Positions 46,894 to 56,048 of a DNA stretch of 64,000 nt are shown piece by piece. The notes under the pieces were generated by a model. That model searched no databases. It saw only the letters and a program-made list of their open reading frames with translations, and was not told the DNA's origin. Numbering within the stretch: the first letter of the stretch is position 1; each line of letters opens with the position of its first letter. This DNA comes from Aerococcus urinaeequi. Its GTDB lineage: Bacteria > Bacillota > Bacilli > Lactobacillales > Aerococcaceae. The stretch lies in assembly GCF_001543205.1 (NCBI RefSeq), contig NZ_CP014162.1, positions 1,178,001 to 1,242,000 on the forward strand, in the 5' to 3' direction. Both the position numbers and the translations under genes were made by a program.

Positions 46894-47814
46894 ATGTTAT
46901 TTGAAAATATTGTAGACGCGATTGGTTATACACCTTTGGTCAAAATTAATGGTTTAGATGCAGATTCTGCGGATATCTATGTCAAATTAGAGAAAAATAA
47001 TCCATCAGGTTCGGTAAAAGACCGTCCAGTAAAATACATTGTCCAAGACTTGTTGGATTCAGGTAAAGTAGCCGTTGGCGGAACGATTGTTGAGTCGACT
47101 TCTGGTAATACGGGTGTTGGGTTAGCTATGGTTGGTGCTGCCTTAGGCATCAATGTCGTGATCGTGATGCCAGAATCAATGAGTATCGAGCGTCGTCAAT
47201 TGATCCAAGCTTACGGTGCGGAACTGATTTTGACAGATAAATCAGGTGGTATGTCATTGGCTGGTGAAACGGCTGAAAAGATTGCGGCTGAACGTAATGG
47301 TGTGGTATTTGGTCAATTTACAAACGGGGCCAATGTGACTGCCCACGAGGAAACAACTGCCAAAGAAATCTTAGCTGACTTACCGAATGTTGACGGCTTT
47401 GTGGCTGGTATCGGTACTGGTGGTACGGTTTCAGGTGCTGGTCATGTCTTAAAAGAGAAAAATCCAGCTACTGTTATTTGGGGTGGTGAGCCAAGTGATT
47501 CACCGCTATTAACTGAAGGTAAAGCAGGTCCTCATAAGATTCAAGGGTTAGGTGCCAACTTTATTCCTAAAGTCTTAGACCAATCTGTTTTAGACAAAGT
47601 AGCGATTGTTTCAAATGAAGATGCGATTGCGGCAGCCAAAGAATTGGCGACTTCTCAAGGGATTTTCGCTGGTTTCTCTTCAGGTGCCAACTACGTAGCG
47701 GCTAAAGAACTCGCTAAAGAATTAGGTAAAGGCAAGGTTGTTGTGACCGTATTCCCAGATTCAGGTGAACGTTACCTATCAACCGGTCAATTCGGTGATG
47801 GGCATGCTGAGTGA
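46894..47814 (+). CDS. cysK: O-acetylserine sulfhydrylase (cysteine synthase)
   Basis: The 306-residue fold-type II PLP enzyme starts [21 protein letters not shown]. It has the PLP lysine in [15 protein letters not shown] near residue 42, the substrate loop [12 protein letters not shown] near 70, [11 protein letters not shown] near 175 and [11 protein letters not shown] near 268. It makes cysteine from O-acetylserine and sulfide. ATG 46894 has GGAGGG at 7 bases; the upstream part of the frame lacks a site. cysE overlaps its end, so cysteine synthesis is a two-gene operon here. A palindrome AAGCAATTGCTT lies about 140 bases upstream. Confidence 0.95.
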   Translation: MLFENIVDAIGYTPLVKINGLDADSADIYVKLEKNNPSGSVKDRPVKYIVQDLLDSGKVAVGGTIVESTSGNTGVGLAMVGAALGINVVIVMPESMSIERRQLIQAYGAELILTDKSGGMSLAGETAEKIAAERNGVVFGQFTNGANVTAHEETTAKEILADLPNVDGFVAGIGTGGTVSGAGHVLKEKNPATVIWGGEPSDSPLLTEGKAGPHKIQGLGANFIPKVLDQSVLDKVAIVSNEDAIAAAKELATSQGIFAGFSSGANYVAAKELAKELGKGKVVVTVFPDSGERYLSTGQFGDGHAE

Positions 47815-48367
47815 TGAATTAAATGAAGCGCACCGTGACTTCGCCCAATATATCTATGACCATGATCCAGCGCCCCATTCCTTAGAAGAAGTCTTTCTAT
47901 ATCCAGGTTTCCAAGCAGTGGTCCGCCATATCGCAGAGCGAGAACTCTATTTACAAGAAGACTATTATGGCGCCCGGAAAATGGCAGAAGCGACCCGCAA
48001 GGATACAGGCATTGAAATCCATCCTGGGGCCCAAATTGGGAAAAATGTCTTTATCGACCACGGCATGGGTGTTGTCATTGGGGAAACGGCTATTGTTGGC
48101 GACCGAGTCAAGTTGTATCACGGGGTCACTTTAGGCGGGACTGGTAATGACAAGGGAGCAAAACGTCATCCGACTATCCAACATGACGCTGAAGTAGGGG
48201 CTAACGCTACCGTTTTAGGTAATGTCACAGTTGGCCACCATGCCAAAGTTGGGGCCAATGCTGTTGTGATTCATGATGTGCCACCCTATGCGACGGCCGT
48301 TGGGGTGCCTGCCCGCATTATTTTACATGACAAGAATTGGAACCGAATAGGTGAATATAGTATATAA
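47804..48367 (+). CDS. cysE: Serine O-acetyltransferase
   Basis: The protein of about 187 residues has the SAT N-terminal helical part ([21 protein letters not shown]) and a left-handed beta-helix of hexapeptide repeats: [60 protein letters not shown]. It acetylates serine to feed CysK. The ATG at 47804 overlaps the last 11 bases of cysK; an in-frame ATG at 47798 is an alternative. Both depend on coupling, as the ribosome site is weak (GGTGATG). It is shorter than the E. coli enzyme (273), as usual for Firmicutes. Confidence 0.93.
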   Translation: MLSDELNEAHRDFAQYIYDHDPAPHSLEEVFLYPGFQAVVRHIAERELYLQEDYYGARKMAEATRKDTGIEIHPGAQIGKNVFIDHGMGVVIGETAIVGDRVKLYHGVTLGGTGNDKGAKRHPTIQHDAEVGANATVLGNVTVGHHAKVGANAVVIHDVPPYATAVGVPARIILHDKNWNRIGEYSI

Positions 48368-48371
48368 GATA

Positions 48372-48490
48372 GAGGTGTGACAAAAGTCACTAAGAATTGA
48401 AGTGCTAGACCAAAAGCCGAACAATTATTGCAAGTAATCGGAGTATTTTTGGAAGTGTCGGATAATTCTGACTTCTGACTTTTGGCATCC
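48372..48490 (+). repeat. Dispersed intergenic repeat (family A), plus orientation
   Basis: The element starts GAGGTGTGACAAAAGTCACT five bases after the cysE stop and ends CTGACTTTTGGCATCC. It shares GGTGTGACAAAAGTC, CAAAAGCCGAA, GAAGTGTCGG and CTGACTTTT in the same order with the copy at 55728. Confidence 0.8.
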
Positions 48491-48560
48491 GATATTACAG
48501 GTATGCTTGAAATGGGGATAAGTTTCATCATTCAGTGGATATGTGTGGCTAAAACCGCCT

Positions 48561-48828
48561 TCATCCACAGTAAAATAGGGAAAAGGACACTTTTTAAGGC
48601 AAAAGTGTCCTTTTTTGTCTTCGTTTTGTGTATGAGTCTGTGGATTTGTGGATAAGTATGTGGGTAAATGGGGGTATTCTTGTGTAAAATCTGTATAAAT
48701 ATCCGGATGCTTATCAACAGGTTGTGGGAAACTTGTGTAAAAACGGTTGAAAACTTGATAAATAAGGCTGTTATTTTTCAAATGGTGTGAATAAGTTGGT
48801 GGAAAGTCAAAAACTTGTCTGTGGATTG
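48561..48828. other. Cluster of DnaA boxes
   Basis: Within 268 bases there is one perfect box, TGTGGATAA at 48647-48655. Four single-mismatch boxes lie at 48561 (TCATCCACA), 48659 (TGTGGGTAA), 48711 (TTATCAACA) and 48786 (TGTGAATAA). Two-mismatch boxes include 48639 (TGTGGATTT) and 48820 (TGTGGATTG). Most have the same orientation. The region is non-coding, between cysE and the sortase gene. Confidence 0.7.
48581..48618. terminator. Terminator after cysE
   Basis: A perfect 14-bp stem AAAAGGACACTTTT / AAAAGTGTCCTTTT, 6-base loop and T6. It lies inside the DnaA-box cluster. Confidence 0.9.
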
Positions 48829-48919
48829 AATTTGTTACAAAGGTCTAGATAGCGGATGGTTGGAAAATGTGTCATAATGAGCCTTGAAAATAATGCGAAT
48901 TGGAAGTAGGTGTCTAGTG

Positions 48920-49624
48920 ATGAGAAGAGTGGGCTTTCGTCGGGTTTTAGGACTGATATTATTGGTAATTGGGATAGTCATTATGATCAACCAGGCTTGG
49001 CCAGTGGTACAGGTGTATTTAAACCAGCAAGATGTGGCGGTAGCAAATTATACGGCTGAAGAGCTACAAGAAAATGCGTCGGACCAGTCAAATGGCCAGT
49101 TTGATTTCAATGAGGTTCGCAATGTGTCGGCAACAGAAGTCAACCAAGTGCGGACGGACATTGAATCGGGCGAAGCAGACTTGGATGTCCTGGGGGCAGT
49201 AGCTATTCCGGATGCCAATTTAAATACCGCGGTCATTAAAGGCATGTCTGATGTAGCCATGGTGTCGGGTGCAGGGACTATGTTCCCAGACCAAGTCATG
49301 GGCCAAGGGAATTATACTTTAGCTAGCCACCATATCGGCTACGGGACAGATATCTTACTGAATAACATTTCGGATTCAGTGACGGTTGGGGATAAAATTT
49401 ACCTGACAGATTTGACCAACGTTTACGTATATGAAACTTTCTTCGTTGAAGCAGTGAATCCTGATCAAGTGCAGTATATTTCGCAAGAATTGACGGGTAA
49501 TCCTATTATTACCTTGATGACGTGTACAGCTGATTTGACCCAACGGTGGATTGCGCAAGGGAATTTAACCGAAACAGTGGCTTTCGGTGAGGCGCCTGCT
49601 GAAGTGCAAGCATTATTTCAGTAG
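48920..49624 (+). CDS. srtA: Class A sortase
   Basis: The 234-residue protein has an N-terminal membrane anchor (FRRVLGLILLVIGIVIMINQAW), then the sortase barrel. The catalytic His lies in YTLASHHIGYG, the Cys in ITLMTCTADLTQRWIAQG, and the Arg seven residues after the Cys. The layout with an N-terminal anchor and TLxTC motif is class A, the housekeeping enzyme that fixes LPXTG-type proteins to peptidoglycan. The likely client in this window is the LPAAG-ended protein at 29510. ATG 48920 is chosen (AGGTG upstream) over the frame start at 48884. It is monocistronic with a terminator. Confidence 0.92.
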   Translation: MRRVGFRRVLGLILLVIGIVIMINQAWPVVQVYLNQQDVAVANYTAEELQENASDQSNGQFDFNEVRNVSATEVNQVRTDIESGEADLDVLGAVAIPDANLNTAVIKGMSDVAMVSGAGTMFPDQVMGQGNYTLASHHIGYGTDILLNNISDSVTVGDKIYLTDLTNVYVYETFFVEAVNPDQVQYISQELTGNPIITLMTCTADLTQRWIAQGNLTETVAFGEAPAEVQALFQ

Positions 49625-49647
49625 TGTATTAAAATAATAGAGACAAG

Positions 49648-49684
49648 AAACGGCTAGCCCATTTGAAAGGGTTAGCCGTTTTTG
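49648..49684. terminator. Terminator after srtA
   Basis: Stem AAACGGCTAGCCC / GGGTTAGCCGTTT (one wobble), 8-base loop, T-run. It lies between convergent genes. Confidence 0.9.
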
Positions 49685-49693
49685 AATAACATC

Positions 49694-50398
49694 CTATAAG
49701 GATAAAATTGATTTGTGGCCTTGGCTGTAAGTGTTCAAGGCTGCTTGGAATTGGTCGAAGGGTTTTGTATCGAAATGAGCCAGCAAGTCTTGCCAGTCAT
49801 TTTGCCATTTTTGCCCTAAAAGTGGGCCGTAGTCCGCAAGTAGGTCAGCGATTTCTTGGAAAGAATTGGCTTGTAAGATGGCCACATTCACCCGGTGATA
49901 GGAGACTAATGTTGGTGCTGGTAGTCCTAAAAATCGGTGTTCGAATAGGTCTAAAAAGCTAGCAAAGTCGGGCGCTAAAATGCTGACTTGGCCTAAGCCA
50001 ACATCCATATAGGCTACGGCTGGTTCGCCTTTATCGCTTACTTGACTAAAGTCGAAATAGGCGACGCGGTCGTGGTCTTCGTAAAAGATAATCCCTGTAT
50101 CTGGAATGTTAGGTCGGTGGACGAAGTTCTTTTGCCTAGTGATGGACGGGATGTGGTAATCGGCGCCTGGTTTTTGTTCGTACATGCCGGCGATATAAGG
50201 GATGTAGACGGCGGTAAGAGCGTCTCGACTTGGGCGTTTGCTCGCCACGTAACTGTGTGAGGTATAACCACCATTTTGTTGGTTGACCAGATTATGATAA
50301 GAAATTGGTAAATCTGCGACAGAATACCGTTTATATATTGGTGATTTAGGTAAATAAGTGTAAAATTGTTTTTGCAATGGAGATGCAATCAAGTGCAT
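49694..50398 (-). CDS. SMI1/KNR4 (SUKH) family protein
   Basis: The 234-residue protein has SUKH-type features: LPISYHNLVNQQNGGYTS near residue 40 (the conserved W/Y-x-x-x-NGG loop), IIFYEDHDRVAYFDFSQVSDKGEPAVAYMDVG near 115 and a late APDFASFLDLF. SUKH proteins are often immunity proteins against polymorphic toxins, but solitary ones like this are common and may have other roles. ATG 50398 has AAGGAGG. No toxin gene is adjacent; the neighbours are srtA and a hypothetical gene in opposite orientation. Confidence 0.75.
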   Translation of the reverse strand: MHLIASPLQKQFYTYLPKSPIYKRYSVADLPISYHNLVNQQNGGYTSHSYVASKRPSRDALTAVYIPYIAGMYEQKPGADYHIPSITRQKNFVHRPNIPDTGIIFYEDHDRVAYFDFSQVSDKGEPAVAYMDVGLGQVSILAPDFASFLDLFEHRFLGLPAPTLVSYHRVNVAILQANSFQEIADLLADYGPLLGQKWQNDWQDLLAHFDTKPFDQFQAALNTYSQGHKSILSL

Positions 50399-50522
50399 GT
50401 TGAAAAGCCTCCTTAAAGATTTGACTATCAATCATTGGTATTTTAAAGCTTTTATCTAACGAAAGATAGTGTTTTGAAACGTAATTTGATAAAATATTTA
50501 CTGGAATAAGAGGTGCACAGCT

Positions 50523-51302
50523 GTGACAAATGACTATATATACATTTTTACAAACCCTATCTCGAATCAGGTACAATCATTAGGAGTGGGTTTGAAATAT
50601 TTTACAAGTGCGGTAAATAAAGTACCAAATAACTTGTTACTAATCAAGAATCCAAACCATTTAGGCCGTTTTGATGAATTTACCCGTTTCCACATAGTGA
50701 GCGGACACGAGGCTGTGAGAGAATTTATTGATGGCCAAGCTAACGAAGTCCAATCCCAAACCAAATGGATTGATTTTAAATATGAATCCCTATTCCAGCA
50801 GCTATCTGACCAGGAAATTGCGGAGCTTTTATTTTTAGGCCATACGGATGCACCGTTGAACCAGCCAACTTTCTATAAGTTGGGTAACCGATTTACCTTT
50901 TTCGGTTCAACCTATCCCAATTCATACCCAACAACTAAAATGTACTACCGTGACATTCACGACTTCTTCAGACAACTAGGCTACGTCTTAGCTGAAAAAG
51001 TGACTGAAGACTTACAGGAGCGAAAGCCCATGTTTTTATTCCGCAAGAAGACGGTAGTAAAAACAGTCAAGCCAGTCCCTATACCGGCCAAGCCAATTTT
51101 GGGTCATCTAGCACGGTTAAGTCACGACGGTATCGTCATTACCTTTGAAAGTGCTGAGCATGTCGGCGCCAACAAACGTGAATTTCGCGTATATCTCGCT
51201 GAAGATAACCCACGCTTTGTTGAAACAGACAAGGCTTCGCATTTATTATTCGGCCGACTCACCTATGATTTAACAAGCGAAACTTGGGACTTCCAAGCTT
51301 AA
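50523..51302 (+). CDS. Conserved hypothetical protein
   Basis: The 259-residue soluble protein is not one I recognise. The first 175 residues mix helices and strands (DYIYIFTNPISNQVQSLG; FYKLGNRFTFFGSTYPNSYP). A basic linker follows (LFRKKTVVKTVKPVPIPAKP) near 175, and the last 65 residues look like a separate beta-rich module. There is no signal peptide or membrane segment. GTG 50523 follows AAGAGGTG. It ends 46 bases before ddl on the same strand and may be cotranscribed with it. Confidence 0.65.
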   Translation: MTNDYIYIFTNPISNQVQSLGVGLKYFTSAVNKVPNNLLLIKNPNHLGRFDEFTRFHIVSGHEAVREFIDGQANEVQSQTKWIDFKYESLFQQLSDQEIAELLFLGHTDAPLNQPTFYKLGNRFTFFGSTYPNSYPTTKMYYRDIHDFFRQLGYVLAEKVTEDLQERKPMFLFRKKTVVKTVKPVPIPAKPILGHLARLSHDGIVITFESAEHVGANKREFRVYLAEDNPRFVETDKASHLLFGRLTYDLTSETWDFQA

Positions 51303-51348
51303 AAACTGATAGATTTTAATACGACAGACAATCGACGGAGGAATTTTC

Positions 51349-52401
51349 ATGGAAATTATCGTTTTATTCGGTGGAAAAAGTGCGGAGCATGATATTTCTA
51401 TCTTAACCGCAACTGCCATCATGCAAAAAATTCAATACGATCGCCATAGCGTAACACCGGTATATATTGACCGCCAAGGCCACTGGTTTAAAGGTGCGAA
51501 CATGACCGAAAAACCAGATGCGCAAGCAAACTTCCAGCTAGACCAAGTGGGCCAAGCGATAGTGCCTACTGACGTTTTGCGAGAAGGGACTGACCAAATC
51601 GTTTTCCCAGCACTACACGGACCAAACGGGGAAGACGGGACCATTCAAGGTTTATTCGAAAGTTTAAATGTGGCTTACGTTGGTGCAGGCGTCTTAGCGT
51701 CGTCGGCTGGTATGGATAAGATTGTCTCAAAACACTTGTTCAACCAAGCGGGCTTACCGCAAGTGCCATTTGTGGCGCTAACTTCATATGATTGGGAGAA
51801 GGACCAGGAAGTGGCCATTGAAAAAGTAACCAATGAACTGGCCTACCCAGTATTTGTGAAACCAGCCAATATGGGGTCAAGTGTTGGGGTATCTGAAGCA
51901 ATTGATGATGCTTCATTATTAGCAGCCTTAACCTTAGCCTTCCGATACGACCGCCGTGTTTTAGTTGAAACCAGCGTGCAAAATCCGCGTGAAGTAGAAC
52001 TAGCAGTCTTGGGGAACGACGAAGTTTTCGTTTCATTACCTGGTGAATTGGCAAAAGGGCAAGGTTTCTACAACTATGAAGAGAAATACTTGAACAATAC
52101 CACTGAGATGATCATTCCTGCAGCGATTGACGAGCCAACAGTGGCGAAATTGCAAGACTATGCACGTAAGGCTTACTTAGCCCTAGACGGTTCGGGTTTA
52201 TCGCGAGCGGACTTTTTCCTAACTGAATCTGGGGAAATTTATATTAACGAGGTCAACACCTTACCAGGATTCACCCAATTTTCTATGTACCCAGCTTTAT
52301 GGGAAGCGAGCGGCAAGTCATATGCTGATTTATTAGAAGAATTGATTCAATTAGGGTTAAGTCGCTATAATAAGAAGCAAAGTATTCAGCAGTCACTCTA
52401 G
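51349..52401 (+). CDS. ddl: D-alanine--D-alanine ligase
   Basis: The 350-residue ATP-grasp protein starts MEIIVLFGGKSAEHDISILTATAIM. It has VFPALHGPNGEDGTIQGLFE near residue 85, PVFVKPANMGSSVGVSEA near 165, and the metal/substrate end block YINEVNTLPGFTQFSMYPALWE. It makes the D-Ala-D-Ala dipeptide that MurF, encoded 127 bases downstream, adds to the peptidoglycan precursor. The ribosome site is CGGAGGAA. The ddl-murF order is common in Lactobacillales. Confidence 0.96.
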   Translation: MEIIVLFGGKSAEHDISILTATAIMQKIQYDRHSVTPVYIDRQGHWFKGANMTEKPDAQANFQLDQVGQAIVPTDVLREGTDQIVFPALHGPNGEDGTIQGLFESLNVAYVGAGVLASSAGMDKIVSKHLFNQAGLPQVPFVALTSYDWEKDQEVAIEKVTNELAYPVFVKPANMGSSVGVSEAIDDASLLAALTLAFRYDRRVLVETSVQNPREVELAVLGNDEVFVSLPGELAKGQGFYNYEEKYLNNTTEMIIPAAIDEPTVAKLQDYARKAYLALDGSGLSRADFFLTESGEIYINEVNTLPGFTQFSMYPALWEASGKSYADLLEELIQLGLSRYNKKQSIQQSL

Positions 52402-52527
52402 TCACTGTAGCAAGTCTGATAGGATACCTTAAATAAGTAGTCTAAATAGTCACTAAATCACAGAAGCGATTACAGCTAAGGCGCTAGATGCAAGAATGAG
52501 CGACCTTTAGTAGTTAGAGAGGCAAGT

Positions 52528-53931
52528 ATGAAACCCACACAAATTAAAGATATCGTAAAAGCCGTTGAGGCAATTGATTTCACATCAACAGCTCGGTTTA
52601 CAGAAATCGATTCAGTCGAATTCGATTCACGATTAATTACCCCAGGTGCTTTGTTTGTACCATTGAAAGGTGCGACAGATGGCCATTCTTATATTGATAA
52701 AGCCATTGAAAACGGGGCTGTTGCGGCCCTATGGTCCAACGACCCCAATGAAGCGCCTGTTGGTTTTCCAATTATTCAAGTAGAAGATACCCTGGTTGCC
52801 ATGCAGGCGCTTGCCAAGGCTTACCTAGGATGGATCAAGCCAAAAGTGGTTGGCATTACCGGTTCTTCTGGGAAAACAACCACCAAAGATATGACAGCAG
52901 CAGCCCTATCGACGGCTCTAAAAGTCCACAAGACAAACGGTAACTACAACAATGATATTGGTTTACCTAAAACCATCCTAGATATGCCAGAAGATACAGA
53001 CGTCATTGTCCTAGAAATGGGAATGTCAGGTGCTGGTGAGATTTCCTTCTTGAGTAAATTGGCGGAGCCGGATGTTGTGGTCATTACCATGATTGGGGAA
53101 AACCACATCGAATTCCTAGGGTCACGGGAAAATATCGCCAAGGCTAAGTTGGAAATTTTAGATGGCTTGAAAGAAGAAGGGACCTTTATTTACCCGGGGG
53201 ATGAGCCTTTAATTGTCGACCAAATGCCAACCGATTTACCGCAATCGACTTTAACAATTGGCTTAAATGATGATCAAGATATCTTCGCCTTTGACGTGAT
53301 GATGGACCAATTCCAATCGACCTTCTATACCAATTTGTCACCTGAATTAAAAATGGAAATTCCTTTATCAGGTGGCTATAACGTACAGAACGCCTTATAT
53401 GCCTTAGGGGTTGCCTACTCATTTGGTTTATCAATGGAGCAAGTCCGTCCTAATTTAGCTGAGTTTTCAATTACGGCTGATCGTGGTTCATGGGAACGTG
53501 GAATTTTAGATACGCAAATCTTGAATGATACGTACAATGCCAGCCCTTCAGCTATGAAAGCTGTCATCCGAAACTTCTCAGCCATTGCTTCAAAAGGTAT
53601 GTCTCAAAAGATTTTAGTCTTAGGAGACATGTTAGAGTTGGGTGCTTTCTCTGATGAATTGCATAGAGAGATTGCTACTGTTATTGGTTTGAATACCTTC
53701 AAGCATGTCTTTTTATATGGACCGCGCATCCAACCACTAGTAGATGCTTTGGTTGAAAAGGGGATGCATCCAGATTTAATTACCTATATTGAGTCAGACA
53801 AAGAAGCCTTGATTGAAGAAGTTAAAGCCATTTTGCAACCAGAGGACAAGGTCTTAGTGAAGGCAAGTAATGGGATGGGCTTAATTGAGGTAGTGGAAGC
53901 GTTAAGAATCGCTTCACCGGAAGCATCCTAG
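52528..53931 (+). CDS. murF: UDP-N-acetylmuramoyl-tripeptide--D-alanyl-D-alanine ligase
   Basis: The 467-residue Mur ligase has an N-terminal substrate domain (SVEFDSRLITPGALFVPLKG near residue 28), ATP loop VVGITGSSGKTTTKDMTAAAL near 110, NYNNDIGLPKTIL, and the central ENHIEFLGSRENIAKAKLEIL stretch. A C-terminal Rossmann-like domain has ILNDTYNASPSAMKAVI and VLGDMLELG. It adds D-Ala-D-Ala to the UDP-MurNAc-tripeptide. It follows ddl; the 126-base gap between them shows no clear terminator. Confidence 0.96.
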   Translation: MKPTQIKDIVKAVEAIDFTSTARFTEIDSVEFDSRLITPGALFVPLKGATDGHSYIDKAIENGAVAALWSNDPNEAPVGFPIIQVEDTLVAMQALAKAYLGWIKPKVVGITGSSGKTTTKDMTAAALSTALKVHKTNGNYNNDIGLPKTILDMPEDTDVIVLEMGMSGAGEISFLSKLAEPDVVVITMIGENHIEFLGSRENIAKAKLEILDGLKEEGTFIYPGDEPLIVDQMPTDLPQSTLTIGLNDDQDIFAFDVMMDQFQSTFYTNLSPELKMEIPLSGGYNVQNALYALGVAYSFGLSMEQVRPNLAEFSITADRGSWERGILDTQILNDTYNASPSAMKAVIRNFSAIASKGMSQKILVLGDMLELGAFSDELHREIATVIGLNTFKHVFLYGPRIQPLVDALVEKGMHPDLITYIESDKEALIEEVKAILQPEDKVLVKASNGMGLIEVVEALRIASPEAS

Positions 53932-53986
53932 GCCTTAAACCCCGTCACTACTAACATTAAACTCTAGTGAGATTTGTGCTTTTCAT

Positions 53987-54015
53987 TTGTACCTCGCCTT
54001 TATATGTGCTATATT
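53987..54015 (+). promoter_or_regulatory. Promoter of cshA
   Basis: TTGTAC (53987-53992), 17-base spacer, TATATT (54010-54015). It gives a leader of about 165 bases. Confidence 0.6.
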
Positions 54016-54041
54016 AACCTAGCTTGAGTATGTTTAGAGGA

Positions 54042-54126
54042 GTAGCGGAGATTCTGCTACCAAAGTAATCAATATCAGTTGGAAATAGTCGAGCCTGATG
54101 CATTTGGCATACTCGGCTATTTTTGT
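54042..54126 (+). promoter_or_regulatory. cshA leader with two hairpins, the second terminator-like
   Basis: The first hairpin (54042-54060) has eight pairs around a GAT loop (GTAGC/GCTAC core). The second (54085-54120) pairs ATAGTCGAG with CTCGGCTAT, plus a TGATGC/GGCAT inner part, and is followed by T5. Lying between promoter and gene, it could act as an attenuator. Confidence 0.5.
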
Positions 54127-54188
54127 TACGTGGAAAAGCTTTTTCACAGAGATAAATAGTTCACTCAAGTAGAAAAAGGAGAGACTAG

Positions 54189-55781
54189 ATGAAATTTAAT
54201 GAAATGAATCTATCAAAGCCACTGCTTCGCGCAGTCGAAGAAATGGGTTTTGAGGAAGCAACACCTATCCAATCCCAAACGATTCCGATGGCACTTGGGG
54301 GACAAGACATCTTTGGACAAGCTCAAACAGGTACTGGTAAAACAGCTGCTTTTGGTTTGCCATTATTAGAAAAAGTTCATGAAACTGGTGGCGTACAAGC
54401 CCTAATTATTGAACCAACTCGTGAATTAGCTGTGCAAACAGGTGAAGAATTATACCGCCTAGGTAAATTTAAAGGAATCCACACAACAACTGTATACGGT
54501 GGTGCGTCAATCGGACACCAAATCAAATTATTGAAGAAAAATCCACCAGTTGTAATAGGTACACCGGGTCGTATCTTAGACCTTATCAAACGTGGTGTGT
54601 TGAAATTAAACAATGTGGAAACATTGGTATTAGATGAAGCAGACGAAATGTTGAAAATGGGCTTTGTTGAAGATATCGAATCAATTATTCGTGAGTTACC
54701 AACAGAACGCCAAACGCTACTTTTCTCTGCAACAGTACCGCAAGAAATCAAACGTATTGCGGATAACTTCATGAAAGACCCAGCAACTGTTCATGTCAAA
54801 ACAAAACAAATGACTGCGGACTTAATTGATCAATATTATTCACGTTGTAAAGACTACGAAAAATTCGACTTATTAACACGTTTTATGGATGTACAAAATC
54901 CTGAATTGTCAATCGTTTTCGCCCGTACAAAACGTCGCGTTGACGAAGTGGCACGTGGGTTAATTGAACGTGGCTATTCAGCTGAAGGTATCCACGGTGA
55001 TTTAAGTCAAGATAAACGTTTAGGGGTTTTACGTAACTTCAAAAACGGTAAATTAGATATCTTAGTAGCGACAGACGTTGCTGCACGTGGTTTGGATATT
55101 TCAGGTGTAACACACGTTTACAACTTCGATATTCCACAAGACCCAGAATCATACGTTCACCGTATTGGTCGTACAGGTCGTGCCGGTAAAGAAGGTATGT
55201 CAGTTACATTTGTTACTAGTAACGAAATGTCTTACTTACGTACGATTGAAGATTTAACCAAGAAACAAATGTCTGCCCTACGTCCACCTACGACACAAGA
55301 AGCATTAAGTGGTCAATTGTCTAACGTAGTTAAAGTCGTTAAAGAGTTAATTGAAGTAGAAGATACAGGTATGTATCAAGAGGCAATTACTTACTTATCA
55401 GAAAACTATACTGAAGACGAAATTGCCTTAGCATTAGTTCGTTCATTAGTGAAAGATCCTTCTTCTGTAAAAGTAGAAATCACACCGGAACGTCCATTGC
55501 CTAACCGAAACAAACGTAACTTCCACCGTAATTCATCAAATCGCAAAAACAATGGTGGTGGAAACCGTGACCGTAACGGCAAAGGTGGCGGCTACAAAGG
55601 CGACCGTAAAGGTGGTTACAAAGGTAATGCTAAAGACAAAAACCGTAACAACTACGACCGTAAAAAATCAAACGGTGGTAACAAACAATCTAATGGTAAA
55701 TCAGCAGAATTTAAAATTACGTTAGTAAGGTGTGACAAAAGTCGTTTAGACTTGTATCGCGCTGGAACAAAAGCCGAATAA
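54189..55781 (+). CDS. cshA: DEAD-box ATP-dependent RNA helicase CshA
   Basis: The 530-residue protein has the DEAD-box set: Q motif [12 protein letters not shown], motif [13 protein letters not shown] near residue 45, Ia [18 protein letters not shown] near 152, III LFSATVP near 182, [10 protein letters not shown] and [12 protein letters not shown] near 325. A basic Gly/Arg/Asn-rich tail ([29 protein letters not shown]) follows from about 440. CshA works in cold adaptation and RNA decay. The last about 18 codons ([18 protein letters not shown]) are encoded by a dispersed repeat that starts at 55728, so the C-terminus looks recently altered. Confidence 0.95.
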   Translation: MKFNEMNLSKPLLRAVEEMGFEEATPIQSQTIPMALGGQDIFGQAQTGTGKTAAFGLPLLEKVHETGGVQALIIEPTRELAVQTGEELYRLGKFKGIHTTTVYGGASIGHQIKLLKKNPPVVIGTPGRILDLIKRGVLKLNNVETLVLDEADEMLKMGFVEDIESIIRELPTERQTLLFSATVPQEIKRIADNFMKDPATVHVKTKQMTADLIDQYYSRCKDYEKFDLLTRFMDVQNPELSIVFARTKRRVDEVARGLIERGYSAEGIHGDLSQDKRLGVLRNFKNGKLDILVATDVAARGLDISGVTHVYNFDIPQDPESYVHRIGRTGRAGKEGMSVTFVTSNEMSYLRTIEDLTKKQMSALRPPTTQEALSGQLSNVVKVVKELIEVEDTGMYQEAITYLSENYTEDEIALALVRSLVKDPSSVKVEITPERPLPNRNKRNFHRNSSNRKNNGGGNRDRNGKGGGYKGDRKGGYKGNAKDKNRNNYDRKKSNGGNKQSNGKSAEFKITLVRCDKSRLDLYRAGTKAE

Positions 55782-55840
55782 ACACTCTAAGTGTTGAAAG
55801 TATTTTGTGAAGTGTCGGCCAAGTCTGACTTTTAATGCCC
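55728..55840 (+). repeat. Dispersed repeat (family A) overlapping the cshA 3' end
   Basis: The element starts AAGGTGTGACAAAAGTCGTT inside cshA, contains CAAAAGCCGAA, where the cshA stop falls (55779-55781), and ends GAAGTGTCGGCCAAGTCTGA followed by CTTTTAATGCCC. The order of blocks is that of the copy at 48372. Confidence 0.8.
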
Positions 55841-55842
55841 TA

Positions 55843-55883
55843 TTATAGTGCAAAGTTTAAGAGTTTATAGTGCAAAGTTTTAA
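55843..55883 (+). repeat. Two direct repeats of TTATAGTGCAAAGTTT
   Basis: Copies begin at 55843 and 55865, 22 bases apart (about two helical turns), in the gap between cshA and acpS. This spacing could suit cooperative protein binding, or it may be a small tandem duplication. Confidence 0.5.
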
Positions 55884-56048
55884 TGACTAGCATCCAAACC
55901 CTAATAGACTTTCGACCCAATCAAACAGGTAAGTGAGGTTAAATAACTTCATTTGCCTGTTTTTTGCTTATTACAAAGGTGCAGTTTTGAAGTAAATACG
56001 TTAAAATATATATAAATAATATCGTAATTGATGATAGGAAGAGGCGCC

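Noticed and set aside
48372-48919. Chromosomal origin oriC at the DnaA-box cluster.
   Set aside because: dnaA, dnaN and other origin genes are absent and no obvious AT-rich unwinding trio repeats were identified, so I report only a DnaA-box cluster.
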